64,000 bases of DNA, taken from NCBI GenBank assembly GCA_934635225.1, contig CAKTYZ010000006.1:83183-147182 (forward strand), written 5' to 3'. The DNA comes from an uncultured Kiritimatiellota bacterium. Its GTDB lineage: Bacteria; Verrucomicrobiota; Kiritimatiellia; RFP12; UBA1067. Below the pieces are notes generated by a model, which worked only from the letters and a program-made list of their open reading frames with translations, was not told the origin of the DNA and did no database searches. The translations under genes and the position numbers were made by a program. Below, piece by piece: positions 48,788 to 57,253 of the stretch; position 1 is the first letter of the stretch, and every line of letters begins with the position of its first letter.

Positions 48788-51784
48788 TCACTTCTCGCCC
48801 TTCGTTACCGCACCATACCGAAGGAAGTCTCGATTGGCGATCATGTCGTAGTCGGCCTTGATGCGATCCGCCGAAAGCGTTCCGCCGCGCAGACGGATCT
48901 CGTCATATTGGCCAATGAAACGCGAGCCGCCAATCCTCAAGGGCATGCCATTGTCAGTTGCCGGCGCAATCGTTTCTGAACGAAATGTTCCCGTTGACAA
49001 GGGTGTGGCATATACCCCATTTGTATAGCACATCACACGTTCCTCATCATAGACGCATACCAAATTTATCCAATTCTGAGATTCCTCCTTTAGCATAAAA
49101 TAAACAGCTCCCTGCGAAGCACCTCTGGCATGCACGGGCTCGACTCGATTAAATTCCACCTCCCAACCATCAAGGTCATGATAATCCTCTTTTCGCTGGA
49201 ACAAACGCGAATTATATACCCCAACTTTATCGTTCTTCACCCATGCCGACGCCACAAATCGACCGCCTAACGACAACGCATCATAGCTCGGAATTGACAA
49301 TCTACATCCAGCAGTTTCTTCGGAAGAAGCATTAACTCTACCTCGCCCACATGGGCCATCACATGCTATCATAACGGTCGAAACATCAATATCCAGAAGA
49401 TAATTCTCTGGCAACGCATCCAACCCATTCGCCGTCGAGTCATACGCAACACCAGAATCTTCATTCATGTGCCACACGCCCGCGTAGTCGCGCCACACCT
49501 CGTGCCCTGTTGCGAGTTCGCGCCCAGTGCCGCGCCCGTGTTCAGTGCCGAGCCCATATATGGGCTCGCCCCCTCCCCCCCACGCCGCCGTCAACCGCGC
49601 GCCACGCTTCAATTCGGGCGGCTTCACCCACACGAGCGATGTGCCGTTGGTGTGCCACTCGTCGATTTCGTAGGCGAGCCTTTGCTCGTTCGCGTCGAAG
49701 AACGCGAGATCAGCCCCGTTGCTGGGGCTCGCGAAGTCGTTGTAGTCAAAGCCGCTGATCGCCGTCGAGAGCCGCACCAGCACCGGCACGTCCGTGAGCG
49801 TCTCCGCGCCCGTGTAGCCATCGACCGTAAGCGCCATCTGCCGCGCATAGCCCACAAGCGCGCTCCCCGTCGCCGACACGCTCACCGCGACGCGCGGCAA
49901 CACCCCGTCGGACTTGATGTCGGCATCGGCATCCCAGGTGAAACGATAGACGCCAGGAGGGACACACCCCATTGCACTTAAATCCTCCGAAGTTTCCCCT
50001 TCACGAAACACAGTCTTGACCGTCAAGTTCGTGCCGCCGTCGAGATCTTTCGCCGTCAACGCAACCCGATACGTCTTCGCCGGATCGCCCTTCAGTTCCA
50101 CATCAACATCCACCTTCCCGTTCCATGGGTAGCGCGGCCGCGCCGTTGCGCTCACGAGAGAAAGCGCATCATGCAAGGTGAAGGTCTCGCTGAACTCCTC
50201 GCTCATCACGCCCTGAGCGTTGGACGCGACAGCCCGCACCGTGCCCGACGCGGGAAGCGAAAACGGCCCATCATAAACCAGCGAATCGGCGGTCGGTGCC
50301 GAGCCGTCCGTCGTGTAGCGGATCTTCCAACCGTCTTCGACTCCGCCAATCGTGACCATCACCCCGTTCGTCAGTTCACCCAGCGGCGTGAACGTCAGCA
50401 TCGGCCCCGGCACCTCGAACCACGCGCTCAGCAGCTGTGCGTTCGTCTCGGCGTTCATCGTCGCGTGCGTAAGATAGTACGTTCCCGCACGCGTCGGAGC
50501 CCAGTTCTGCGAACCCGTCCCCGCCTCGTCCACGAGCGTCGCCGCCGACGCGAGATCGGGCACATCGCCACCTTGTAGGCAGAGGCGAAAGCCGACAGTT
50601 GATGTCTTGTCTACCTGGTTATAACCATGCCCATTCCACAAATGATGATCGCCAGATGTCAGATCAATTAAACTACTGCACCAACTACCTCCGCGAAGTT
50701 GTCTATAAACGGACAACTCACCGCCCACAGGATCGACGCTACCTGATGCTATTGCCTCTTCCGCATTTAAGCAAAGCTCCCAAACATTACCCGACATGTC
50801 AAACAGGCCGTAAGCATTCCCCTTATACGATCCAACGGCAGCCGTAGCTTTGGCTGTGCTAACATCACTCTTAGAATTGGTAGCCTGCGAAATGCCTCGA
50901 TAGGGATTGTTCCCGCTGTATCGCGCGATCTCATTTGCGTTGACACATTCAACCCCGATGTCAGTCACGTTCTGAACAGTAAGGTTCTTGCCGTTATTTA
51001 ATGCCGTTTTCGTTCCTGCACGACACGCATATTCCCACTGGGCTTCCGTCGGCAAGTCAAATCCGCTCAATCCGACACGTCGGCGCAGCAATCCCAAGAA
51101 ACTGTAATCGTCCACATCTTTGCTTTCGGGCCACTTCAATCCGTTATCATTGCCGCGAATGTGGCGATAGGAAATCGTTTCCACCGGTCTCGTGGCGTAA
51201 CATGTCTCATTCGTAAACGAACTCGGACGATTCCCCATCACCAATTCCCACTGCCGCTGAGTCACCTCAAAGACACCCATGTAGAAGTCGCGCGTAATCG
51301 TGACCATGTGGAGGTTCGTGTTCACCGCACCAGGATAATCGGTGTTACGCCCACCCATGACGAACGAGCCCGCCGGAATATGGCGCAGAACGAGCTTCGA
51401 GGTCTTGTATGCGTCGCTCCAACCGCCCGTCGGCACCTCGTCGAGATACGAGAGCGGGTAGTGCGTCGCGTTTGTGCCGCCGCCCAAGTCGATGACCACA
51501 TATTTCGGCTTCTGCTTCAGGATGGGCATCGCCTTCACGACGGCCTTTGCCCCTACCGCCGCATTCGTCGCCCACGCGCTCGCATACGCCAACGATTCTG
51601 TCGCATCCGCCGTCCAACGTTGCCATAGGCCTAGACCACGAAGGTCCACCTTGAATTCCGGTGACGAACCCATCGCGGCCGAGACCGAAGCGGATGCAAG
51701 GACGGCCCAGAGGACCATCAGGCTTCGTTTCAAGCGTCGGCTTATCCAATGTCCTGAAATCACCATGCAGATTGATGTCTTCAT
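48788..51784 (-). CDS. Exported multidomain protein: FGE-fold, chitobiase-like, YPWNG, DUF2341 and LamG modules
   Basis: 998 aa. Signal segment around LMVLWAVLASASVSA. Order: first half of a beta module (about 45-75, ESLAYASAWATNAAVG); FGE/SUMF1-fold domain about 95-410 (GVFEVTQRQWELVMGNRPSS, LPTEAQWEYACRAGT, RGGSWCSS, GFRLCL); second half of the split module (APTRAGTYYLTHATMNAET); chitobiase-type C-terminal repeat (KIRYTTDGSAPTADS); YPWNG module (RPRYPWNGKVDVDVEL); DUF2341 about 650-740; LamG/concanavalin-like about 770-990. The FGE catalytic Cys pair is not in canonical position. The LamG part and the end of the FGE part look AT-richer than the middle. Start ATG 51784 has only a weak Shine-Dalgarno. 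Confidence 0.82.
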   Translation of the reverse strand: MKTSICMVISGHWISRRLKRSLMVLWAVLASASVSAAMGSSPEFKVDLRGLGLWQRWTADATESLAYASAWATNAAVGAKAVVKAMPILKQKPKYVVIDLGGGTNATHYPLSYLDEVPTGGWSDAYKTSKLVLRHIPAGSFVMGGRNTDYPGAVNTNLHMVTITRDFYMGVFEVTQRQWELVMGNRPSSFTNETCYATRPVETISYRHIRGNDNGLKWPESKDVDDYSFLGLLRRRVGLSGFDLPTEAQWEYACRAGTKTALNNGKNLTVQNVTDIGVECVNANEIARYSGNNPYRGISQATNSKSDVSTAKATAAVGSYKGNAYGLFDMSGNVWELCLNAEEAIASGSVDPVGGELSVYRQLRGGSWCSSLIDLTSGDHHLWNGHGYNQVDKTSTVGFRLCLQGGDVPDLASAATLVDEAGTGSQNWAPTRAGTYYLTHATMNAETNAQLLSAWFEVPGPMLTFTPLGELTNGVMVTIGGVEDGWKIRYTTDGSAPTADSLVYDGPFSLPASGTVRAVASNAQGVMSEEFSETFTLHDALSLVSATARPRYPWNGKVDVDVELKGDPAKTYRVALTAKDLDGGTNLTVKTVFREGETSEDLSAMGCVPPGVYRFTWDADADIKSDGVLPRVAVSVSATGSALVGYARQMALTVDGYTGAETLTDVPVLVRLSTAISGFDYNDFASPSNGADLAFFDANEQRLAYEIDEWHTNGTSLVWVKPPELKRGARLTAAWGGGGEPIYGLGTEHGRGTGRELATGHEVWRDYAGVWHMNEDSGVAYDSTANGLDALPENYLLDIDVSTVMIACDGPCGRGRVNASSEETAGCRLSIPSYDALSLGGRFVASAWVKNDKVGVYNSRLFQRKEDYHDLDGWEVEFNRVEPVHARGASQGAVYFMLKEESQNWINLVCVYDEERVMCYTNGVYATPLSTGTFRSETIAPATDNGMPLRIGGSRFIGQYDEIRLRGGTLSADRIKADYDMIANRDFLRYGAVTKGEK

Positions 51785-51913
51785 ATTCGTTTACCTGCCA
51801 CTCACTTTGTGGAATTGTTATTGAAACCGACCTGCCGACCTGTCAAATACCTTCGACGCACTTGACGACGATGTAGTACAATCTCGGCGTTGTCCCTCAA
51901 ACAAGGAGATTCG

Positions 51914-52237
51914 ATGCGCGTACTTGAACGAACGATGAAAACCATGCGGCTCGCCGACGACGTGGTTCCCTTCTCGACCTTCCGCAAGACCATGGCGGCC
52001 TGTTTTGAGCGGAACACCAAAACGCACCGCCCGCTTCTCATCACGCAGAACGGCATCGCCTCCAAGGTCGTCCTCGACGTCGCCGACTTCGACAACATCC
52101 GGGAGACGCTTGAACTCATGGACGACGTCGCCGCCGCCGAAACCGAACTTGACGCAGGGCTGGGCATCCCGCACCGCAAGCTCAAACAACAGGTCGTGGG
52201 CGAAGCCGAAACCATGTTCCGGGAACTCGGCCTATGA
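51914..52237 (+). CDS. Phd/YefM-type antitoxin
   Basis: 107 aa. The segment VVPFSTFRKTMAACFERNTK, then RPLLITQNGIASKVVLDV, is the Phd fold that binds operator DNA and neutralises the toxin through its C-terminal tail. Start ATG 51914 follows AAGGAG; the eight residues upstream in frame were rejected. It overlaps the toxin gene by 4 nt. A TACAAT-type -10 lies about 38 nt upstream, in the 129-nt divergent gap with the 998-aa gene; autoregulation is usual for such pairs. Confidence 0.9.
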   Translation: MRVLERTMKTMRLADDVVPFSTFRKTMAACFERNTKTHRPLLITQNGIASKVVLDVADFDNIRETLELMDDVAAAETELDAGLGIPHRKLKQQVVGEAETMFRELGL

Positions 52238-52527
52238 AATGGTCGCCGCGTGGGAAGAAGCGGCTTCTCGATTGTGCCCGCTACATGGCCGTGCAATGCC
52301 AGGACAGGCTGACGGTCCTGAACTGGATCGACAGGATCTACGCGACCGTCGAACCGCTTGCGGACTTTCCGCTCTCCGGGCGCGTCGTCCCCGAAATCGA
52401 ACGCGCGGACATCCGCGAAGTCTTCTGTGGCGACTACCGCATCATCTATCGCGTCAAGCGCGGCACGCCTGAAAACATCTCGATTCGTCATTTCCATTTC
52501 CGCATCCGTTCCGCAAAGTCGCTGTGA
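52234..52527 (+). CDS. ParE/RelE-superfamily toxin
   Basis: 97 aa. MKWSPRGKKRLLDCARYMA, FPLSGRVVPEIERADIREVF and YRIIYRVK are the ParE-like core. ParE members poison gyrase and RelE members cut mRNA; the sequence fits ParE better, but activity is not proven. It starts within the last codons of the antitoxin gene (ATGA) and has normal length, so the module looks intact. Confidence 0.9.
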   Translation: MKWSPRGKKRLLDCARYMAVQCQDRLTVLNWIDRIYATVEPLADFPLSGRVVPEIERADIREVFCGDYRIIYRVKRGTPENISIRHFHFRIRSAKSL

Positions 52528-52543
52528 GTACGCCAAAGCAATC

Positions 52544-53776
52544 CTAAAACTTCATGTGGCAACAAAGACGGAAGCCAAAATAACCAGAACAGTCTAGATC
52601 CTTACTCAAGTACTGGTTACTGTAGCATGGCTTGTTGCATCCCCGATTTGAAGAAGTACACTCAATTGCCGAGCTCCAAACGCTTCCACCGCGTAAAACA
52701 CGCCAATCCCCAGACTCCGGCCCTCTTGGATTTTGCCCAGACAAGATTTCTGTCTGAGTATTTGAACCATGCCAGTCAAACCAATCAAGACACCATTCCC
52801 ATACATTACCATGCATGTCGTAAAGCCCCCATTGGTTAGGGGCATACGAACCTACAATTGTCGTATGGGCATACGAATCATCACGCCCATCATTTTTATT
52901 ACCACTATAGCGTCCCAATTCCTTAAGATCGGCTTCCGTTCCTCCTCCGTTGTTGTAGGCGCTTACCGTCCCCGCCCGGCAAGCATATTCCCATTGCGCC
53001 TCCGTCGGAAGGTCGAAATCCACACCCGTCTTTCCTCGAAGAACCCCAATAAAACTCGTCACATCCACTTCGGACGACATAGGCCATTGTGTACCAACGG
53101 ACTTTCCTCGGATAGCATCATGTGAAACGATGTATGGGAGACGAACATCGTCTGTACCGTAGTGAAGTTCTCCAGAACCAGAAGAGAACCCACCCATTAT
53201 AAGCTGCCATTGTTTCTGTGTAACCTCAAAGACTCCAACGAAGAAATCTTGTGTGAGTGTATACCGCCCTAATGGATCCATCCCTGCCGGGATTCGCCGT
53301 AGGGCAAGTTTCGTTGTCTTGTATTCATCCGTCCACCCACCATCTGGTATTGCATCAAGGTATAAGATAGGCCATTGTATGGCATTCGCTCCATCAGACA
53401 GATCAATTACCATATAAAGATTACCAACGGATCCCTCCACTCGTACCCGATCACACCTGAATCCCTTCGGCAAATCCGACGCAGTGTCCCAAACCAGACT
53501 GTATGTCCCTGCCTCAAATCCATCCATGGGTGAAGCAATCGTCCCATCAACAACCCGATGGACCGTCTTTATTACAAGGTTTGTACCTCCAATGAGATCT
53601 TTCGCGACAAATGACGGAGTGTACTTTACGCCGCTTTCTCCCGTAATGGTAAACGTGAAATCAACCATTCCGTTCCACGGATAACGTTGCGCGGCAGACG
53701 TTACCGCAATCGTCGGTTCTACGGCATGGGTAATCGCCGCAAGCAAACTCAATAACAAAACAGCATACTTCCTCAT
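52544..53776 (-). CDS. Exported FGE/SUMF1-fold protein with YPWNG module
   Basis: 410 aa. Signal peptide MRKYAVLLLSLLAAITHA, YPWNG module about 20-125 (QRYPWNGMVDFTFTITGES), FGE-fold domain about 150-408 (GVFEVTQKQWQLIMGGF, FDLPTEAQWEYACRAGTVSA, GLYDMHGNVWEWCLDWFDWH, RGGSVWSS, ending FGFRLCCHMKF). The canonical formylglycine-generating Cys pair is not in place, although several other Cys occur near the end. Strong AAGGAGG before ATG 53776. Visibly AT-richer than most of the window. Third gene of an operon with two small membrane proteins. Confidence 0.85.
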   Translation of the reverse strand: MRKYAVLLLSLLAAITHAVEPTIAVTSAAQRYPWNGMVDFTFTITGESGVKYTPSFVAKDLIGGTNLVIKTVHRVVDGTIASPMDGFEAGTYSLVWDTASDLPKGFRCDRVRVEGSVGNLYMVIDLSDGANAIQWPILYLDAIPDGGWTDEYKTTKLALRRIPAGMDPLGRYTLTQDFFVGVFEVTQKQWQLIMGGFSSGSGELHYGTDDVRLPYIVSHDAIRGKSVGTQWPMSSEVDVTSFIGVLRGKTGVDFDLPTEAQWEYACRAGTVSAYNNGGGTEADLKELGRYSGNKNDGRDDSYAHTTIVGSYAPNQWGLYDMHGNVWEWCLDWFDWHGSNTQTEILSGQNPRGPESGDWRVLRGGSVWSSAIECTSSNRGCNKPCYSNQYLSKDLDCSGYFGFRLCCHMKF

Positions 53777-53777
53777 C

Positions 53778-54443
53778 TTATTCCTCCTTCAATGCACTGC
53801 TACCAACACTTTGGCAGATCATCACAGAACACGTCACGGTAAGAACAACAAACAACACGGCCAGATACATGACCCTGCCATGGACAAGATTACGGACAAC
53901 CTCTTCCCCTTGAATACAGGCCCAAACATGCACAAGTCCAATGGTACACCACGCCAGCATCGACACCTGCCCCATGGCGATCGGGATCTTGGAAACCGAA
54001 TAGGCCCCTGCATTCTGTGAGAACAGATTGGAATCAACAGGTTGCAACCGTTTACGGATGCACCGCTTGTTGTAATCCAAATACGAGAGAATCAATTCCA
54101 CATCCGCTACCTTTTCAAACAGACCTAGATCTTTATATGTCTCCTGAAAATAGGACAGCATCGCCTCATAGCGCTCAAACCACGCCTTTGACCCCTTCGC
54201 CGTCGCTGTCCAGAGAATTGAGAACAGCAATCCGAACGCACTCGCGCCAATGGCCATAAGATTGAACACCTCCCAATTCCTGACACCATCAAGACCTTTG
54301 AGAATCAATGCCCCATATCCGGCGTATGTCAAACCCATAAACGCGCCTAGCAAAGTCAGTCGCGTCCAGAGCATCGAAATCTCAAGGTCGCGACACTGCC
54401 AGAGACATGAGTAGACTGATTTCATTGTTATTCGATCAGTCAT
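53778..54443 (-). CDS. Inner-membrane protein, RipA-like
   Basis: 221 aa. A start segment LWQCRDLEISMLWTRLTLLG followed by two close helices (about 25-75), a cytoplasmic helical stretch, then two more helices near the C-terminus (about 160-210). This arrangement resembles proteins annotated as RipA-family octameric membrane proteins; the assignment is tentative and no catalytic motif is present. It overlaps the upstream gene by 1 nt (TAATG) and precedes the FGE-like gene by 1 nt. Confidence 0.6.
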   Translation of the reverse strand: MTDRITMKSVYSCLWQCRDLEISMLWTRLTLLGAFMGLTYAGYGALILKGLDGVRNWEVFNLMAIGASAFGLLFSILWTATAKGSKAWFERYEAMLSYFQETYKDLGLFEKVADVELILSYLDYNKRCIRKRLQPVDSNLFSQNAGAYSVSKIPIAMGQVSMLAWCTIGLVHVWACIQGEEVVRNLVHGRVMYLAVLFVVLTVTCSVMICQSVGSSALKEE

Positions 54444-54862
54444 TACTTTTCTCCGATTCTTTTAAGCTCAACTAGAATCTTTGTCAAATCATTGGTTGCC
54501 GATTCAAACTCAGCTACTGAACTCACACTCTTTTCGATTCGGCAGCCGTTACACGCAATGGAAACTTTTATTCTATCCCCACTAAACACAGAACAACATC
54601 CGGCTTTTATGAAACAAAAGCTAATCAATATAAGAGTTATCACTATTGGAGCAACTAACTTAGTCCAAAATGTGACCGATCCCCATGTAGGCACATACAT
54701 CCATTCTATTTCAAGCGTTGATGAGCCTAGTAAGTTTTCTATACTTGCCTTCAGTTTCTCGCACGGGCAATGGTCTTTATCCGTACATTTATCAAGGCAT
54801 GGCAAATTCAGTTTATCTACATTCTTAACCACAACGCTTTTGAGCCGCATATCGTCTTTCAT
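54443..54862 (-). CDS. Small membrane protein with Cys-rich N-terminus, unknown
   Basis: 139 aa from ATG 54862 (AAGGAG 10 nt upstream; GTG 54883 possible). A soluble N-terminal part with CLDKCTDKDHCPCEKL (four Cys and a His, possibly zinc-binding), one helix near 75-92 (LVAPIVITLILISFCFI), and a Cys-containing C-terminal part ending in a short helix. No family is recognised. First gene of the three-gene AT-richer operon. Confidence 0.6.
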   Translation of the reverse strand: MKDDMRLKSVVVKNVDKLNLPCLDKCTDKDHCPCEKLKASIENLLGSSTLEIEWMYVPTWGSVTFWTKLVAPIVITLILISFCFIKAGCCSVFSGDRIKVSIACNGCRIEKSVSSVAEFESATNDLTKILVELKRIGEK

Positions 54863-55396
54863 CTCTTCATCTCTCCTTTCCACGCCTCCTTACACCACAG
54901 CCCCACCACTCGGCGCAGAAAAGAAAGTGGCGTGCCCTCACATCGGGATGAGGCATGTCACGCACTTTGAAAAAATGAAGTGGCGTGTCCCATGTCATCC
55001 ACGTCTGTTCTGAGGCATCGCCAAACGCCCTTGAGAAACATGAATGATGAAACACGCCACGTGTGAGTTACACACGTAGCGCGATCACCGTATTCCGCTT
55101 CTCGTTTGTTTGGCGAACTTTCAGAACAAGCGTCATACGCTGATTCGCGTACGCTGCACGGGTTAGGTTGCCCACCCCGCACATCTCCCGCTCCTCGGTT
55201 GCGGACGCGCCAGTGCGCGTCCCTCCCAAGTGGGAAGCCAGCCGTTTTGGGTACTACGACCGGTCTAAATGTTTCAATATACCGTCAGGTCTTTCCTTTC
55301 AGTTGAGTCCAAGGATATGAAAATCGTTGATATTGTAGCACATTTCGCCCCGACTGAACAGGGGGACCTGAAAATTCGACTCCAACCGCAAACCGT
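54863..55396. other. Gene-free stretch with hairpins
   Basis: No convincing gene. It contains two perfect stems: ACGTGTG-AGTTA-CACACGT at 55059-55077, and GGACGCGC-CAGT-GCGCGTCC at 55203-55222. Neither is followed by a T-run. A repeated TGGCGTG motif occurs between 54930 and 55060. It may hold the promoter of the 54862 gene, but no clear boxes were found. Confidence 0.5.
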
Positions 55397-55990
55397 CTCT
55401 GCGCCCGCCTTGCGCCCGCTTTGCGGCTCAGGCTTGAAAACGAAGCCCGCCGAGATCGCTCCGAAGTGCCCTTCATTCGCCCCGCCACTCCATCCTTTGC
55501 CGCAAGGCGCGGCTTCGCCGCTGGCGCAGAGGGGCGCAAAGACTGATCCATCCCGCATTGGGTCTATACCCTGCAAGGCTCTATTCGTGAGAAGTCTCTC
55601 TGCGCCCGCCTTGTGCCCGCTTTGCGGCTAAGACCTTGAAGAACGAAGGCCGCCGGGGTCGCTCCGAAGCCCCCTTCAACTGCCCCTCCACTTCGTTATC
55701 TCGCCGCAAGGCGCGGCTTCGCCGCTGGCGCAGAGGGGGCGCAGAAAAATCCGACGGGCCGTGCCATCCTGCAGGGCCTGTCCCCAAGTTCCCATCCCGC
55801 ATAGAGCCTATAATCTTGCAAGGCTCTATTCGTGAGAAAGTCTCTCTGCGCCCTCCTTGCGCCCCCTCTGCGGCTAAGACTTTGAAAAACGAAGCCCTCC
55901 GAGCTCGCTCCGAAGCGCCCTTCATTCGCCCCTTCACTTCGTCCTTTGCCGCAAGGCGCGGCTTCGCCGCTGGCACAGAGGGGCACAAAG
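55397..55990. repeat. Three copies of the GC-rich interspersed repeat
   Basis: Copies of about 147 nt at 55397-55541, 55598-55745 and 55844-55990. Each begins CTCTGCGCC, carries GCGGCTAAGAC or a variant, then CCGCAAGGCGCGGCTTCGCC, and ends GGCGCAGAGGGGCGCAAAG, which is roughly inverse to the start. Linkers are also repeated: one with CCTGCAAGGCTCTATTCGTG, another with CGACGGGCCGTGCCATCC. No gene runs through them. Confidence 0.9.
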
Positions 55991-56063
55991 AAGGTTGTTG
56001 TCGAAAACATTGTTTTGTTCGACTGTCGCACACCATCTGCGGCCGATATGCTATCATACGCAC

Positions 56064-56561
56064 ATGAACGAAAACCTTCTGTACAAGGGAATGAACGACG
56101 AACAGATCGCCGCTTGCCAATCCGCGATAGATCGGACGGCTGCTGATTCTCTGACAATCGATGAACTTGTCGCCACCATTCGCCAGACCGCGTATCAACT
56201 GCACCTCTACCTTGGCACAGGATACCTTGAGAAGGTCTACGAAAACGGGCTCAAGCATCGACTGGAGAAAGCCGGGCTCAAGGTCTCCGCACAGGTGCCG
56301 CTCATCGTGAGGGACGAAGACGGATTCGTCATCGGCAGCTATGAAGCGGATCTCATTGTCGCCAATCGCGTCATCGTCGAGCTCAAGCACGTCGCAAAAC
56401 TCATTCCGCAACATGAAGCGCAGCTTATCAACTATCTCTGCACCACAGGCATCGAACACGGGCTGCTGATCAACTTTGGCTCACCGAAGTTCGAGATCTT
56501 GAAAAGGATCTATTCACGAAAACAGCCCTCTGCGCCCCCTTTGCGCCCCCTCTGCGGCTAA
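56064..56561 (+). CDS. GxxExxY protein (PD-(D/E)XK-like)
   Basis: 165 aa. Contains HLYLGTGYLEKVYENGLKH, the GxxExxY signature, then GSYEADLIVANRVIVELKHV, which carries the D...ExK-type residues of this nuclease-like fold. Members are small and of unknown role, common in Bacteroidota and PVC genomes. Start ATG 56064 was chosen for the conserved MNENLLYKG; the upstream 23 residues are not. The last residues (SAPPLRPLCG) and the stop codon come from the interspersed repeat that begins at 56528. A TATCAT box lies about 8 nt before the ATG. Confidence 0.85.
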   Translation: MNENLLYKGMNDEQIAACQSAIDRTAADSLTIDELVATIRQTAYQLHLYLGTGYLEKVYENGLKHRLEKAGLKVSAQVPLIVRDEDGFVIGSYEADLIVANRVIVELKHVAKLIPQHEAQLINYLCTTGIEHGLLINFGSPKFEILKRIYSRKQPSAPPLRPLCG

Positions 56562-56880
56562 GACTTTGAAAAACGAAGCCCGCCGAGATCGCTCCGAAGC
56601 GCCCTTCATTCGCCTCTTCACTTCGTTCTCTCACCGCAAGGCGCGGCTCCGCCGCTGGCACAGAGGGACACAAAAACTGATCCATCCCGCATTGGGTCTA
56701 TACCCTGCAAGGCTCTATTCGTGTGAAAGTCTCTCTGCGCCCTCCTTGCGCCCCCTCTGCGGCTAAGACTTGAAAAACGAAGCCCGCCGAGCTCGCTCCG
56801 AAGCGCCCTTTAACTGCCCCGCCACTTCGTTCTCTCGCCGCAAGGCGCGGCTCCGCCGCTGACGCAGAGCGGCGCAGAAA
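56528..56880. repeat. Two further copies of the GC-rich interspersed repeat
   Basis: Copies at 56528-56674 and 56733-56880 with the same ends and core as those at 55.4 kb, joined by the CCTGCAAGGCTCTATTCGTG linker and followed by the CGACGGGCCGTGCCATCC linker. A short fragment (CTGCGCCCCCTTTGCGGC) recurs near 56990. The interval 56562-57019 contains nothing else recognisable. Confidence 0.9.
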
Positions 56881-57019
56881 ATCCGACGGGCCGTGCCATC
56901 CTGCAGGGCCTGTCCCCAAGTTCCTTCAACTCCCCGAAGTTCGTGGCATGACGGAAGAAAAAGGTCTATTCTCCAAGATAAGCTCCTCTGCGCCCCCTTT
57001 GCGGCGGAACTGATCGATG

Positions 57020-57253
57020 TCAATGGACTGGCTCGGACCCGTACTTTTCACGCGCCAAAGCCCCTGCGGCTCGCGCGCGATTTGCAAGCGAATGCAAGGA
57101 CTCATTCACATACAGATGCGTCCGCCGCCATTCCGTGTAGTCAAACGGCTCACGATTCATAAGAGAAACGAAACGCTCGGCCGAAACATCACCAAACGCC
57201 TCGACAAGAACGGTAAAGCCACGGAGGCACAATTCATTGTCCGTCATATTCAT
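57020..57253 (-). CDS. Small protein partnered with the PIN-domain gene (candidate antitoxin)
   Basis: 77 aa from ATG 57253 (or 71 from ATG 57247). LCLRGFTVLVEAFGDVSAER, then FVSLMNREPFDYTEW, resembles small proteins that I recall next to similar PIN genes in other bacteria; that is memory, not a search. Its start lies inside the PIN gene (20-nt overlap), so translation is probably coupled. Placed after the presumed toxin, the reverse of most vapBC pairs. No DNA-binding motif is evident. Confidence 0.6.
   Translation of the reverse strand: MNMTDNELCLRGFTVLVEAFGDVSAERFVSLMNREPFDYTEWRRTHLYVNESLHSLANRARAAGALAREKYGSEPVH

Noticed and set aside
28388..53776. Calling the FGE-like proteins sulfatase-activating enzymes
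   Set aside because: The catalytic Cys pair is not in place in any of the three and no sulfatase gene is nearby.
54930..55025. A small RNA or attenuator in the gene-free stretch
   Set aside because: Hairpins are present but no promoter or T-run terminator could be matched to them.
55269..57023. Many short frames in the repeat cluster
   Set aside because: They are translations of the same interspersed repeat in different frames, without start signals or conserved content.
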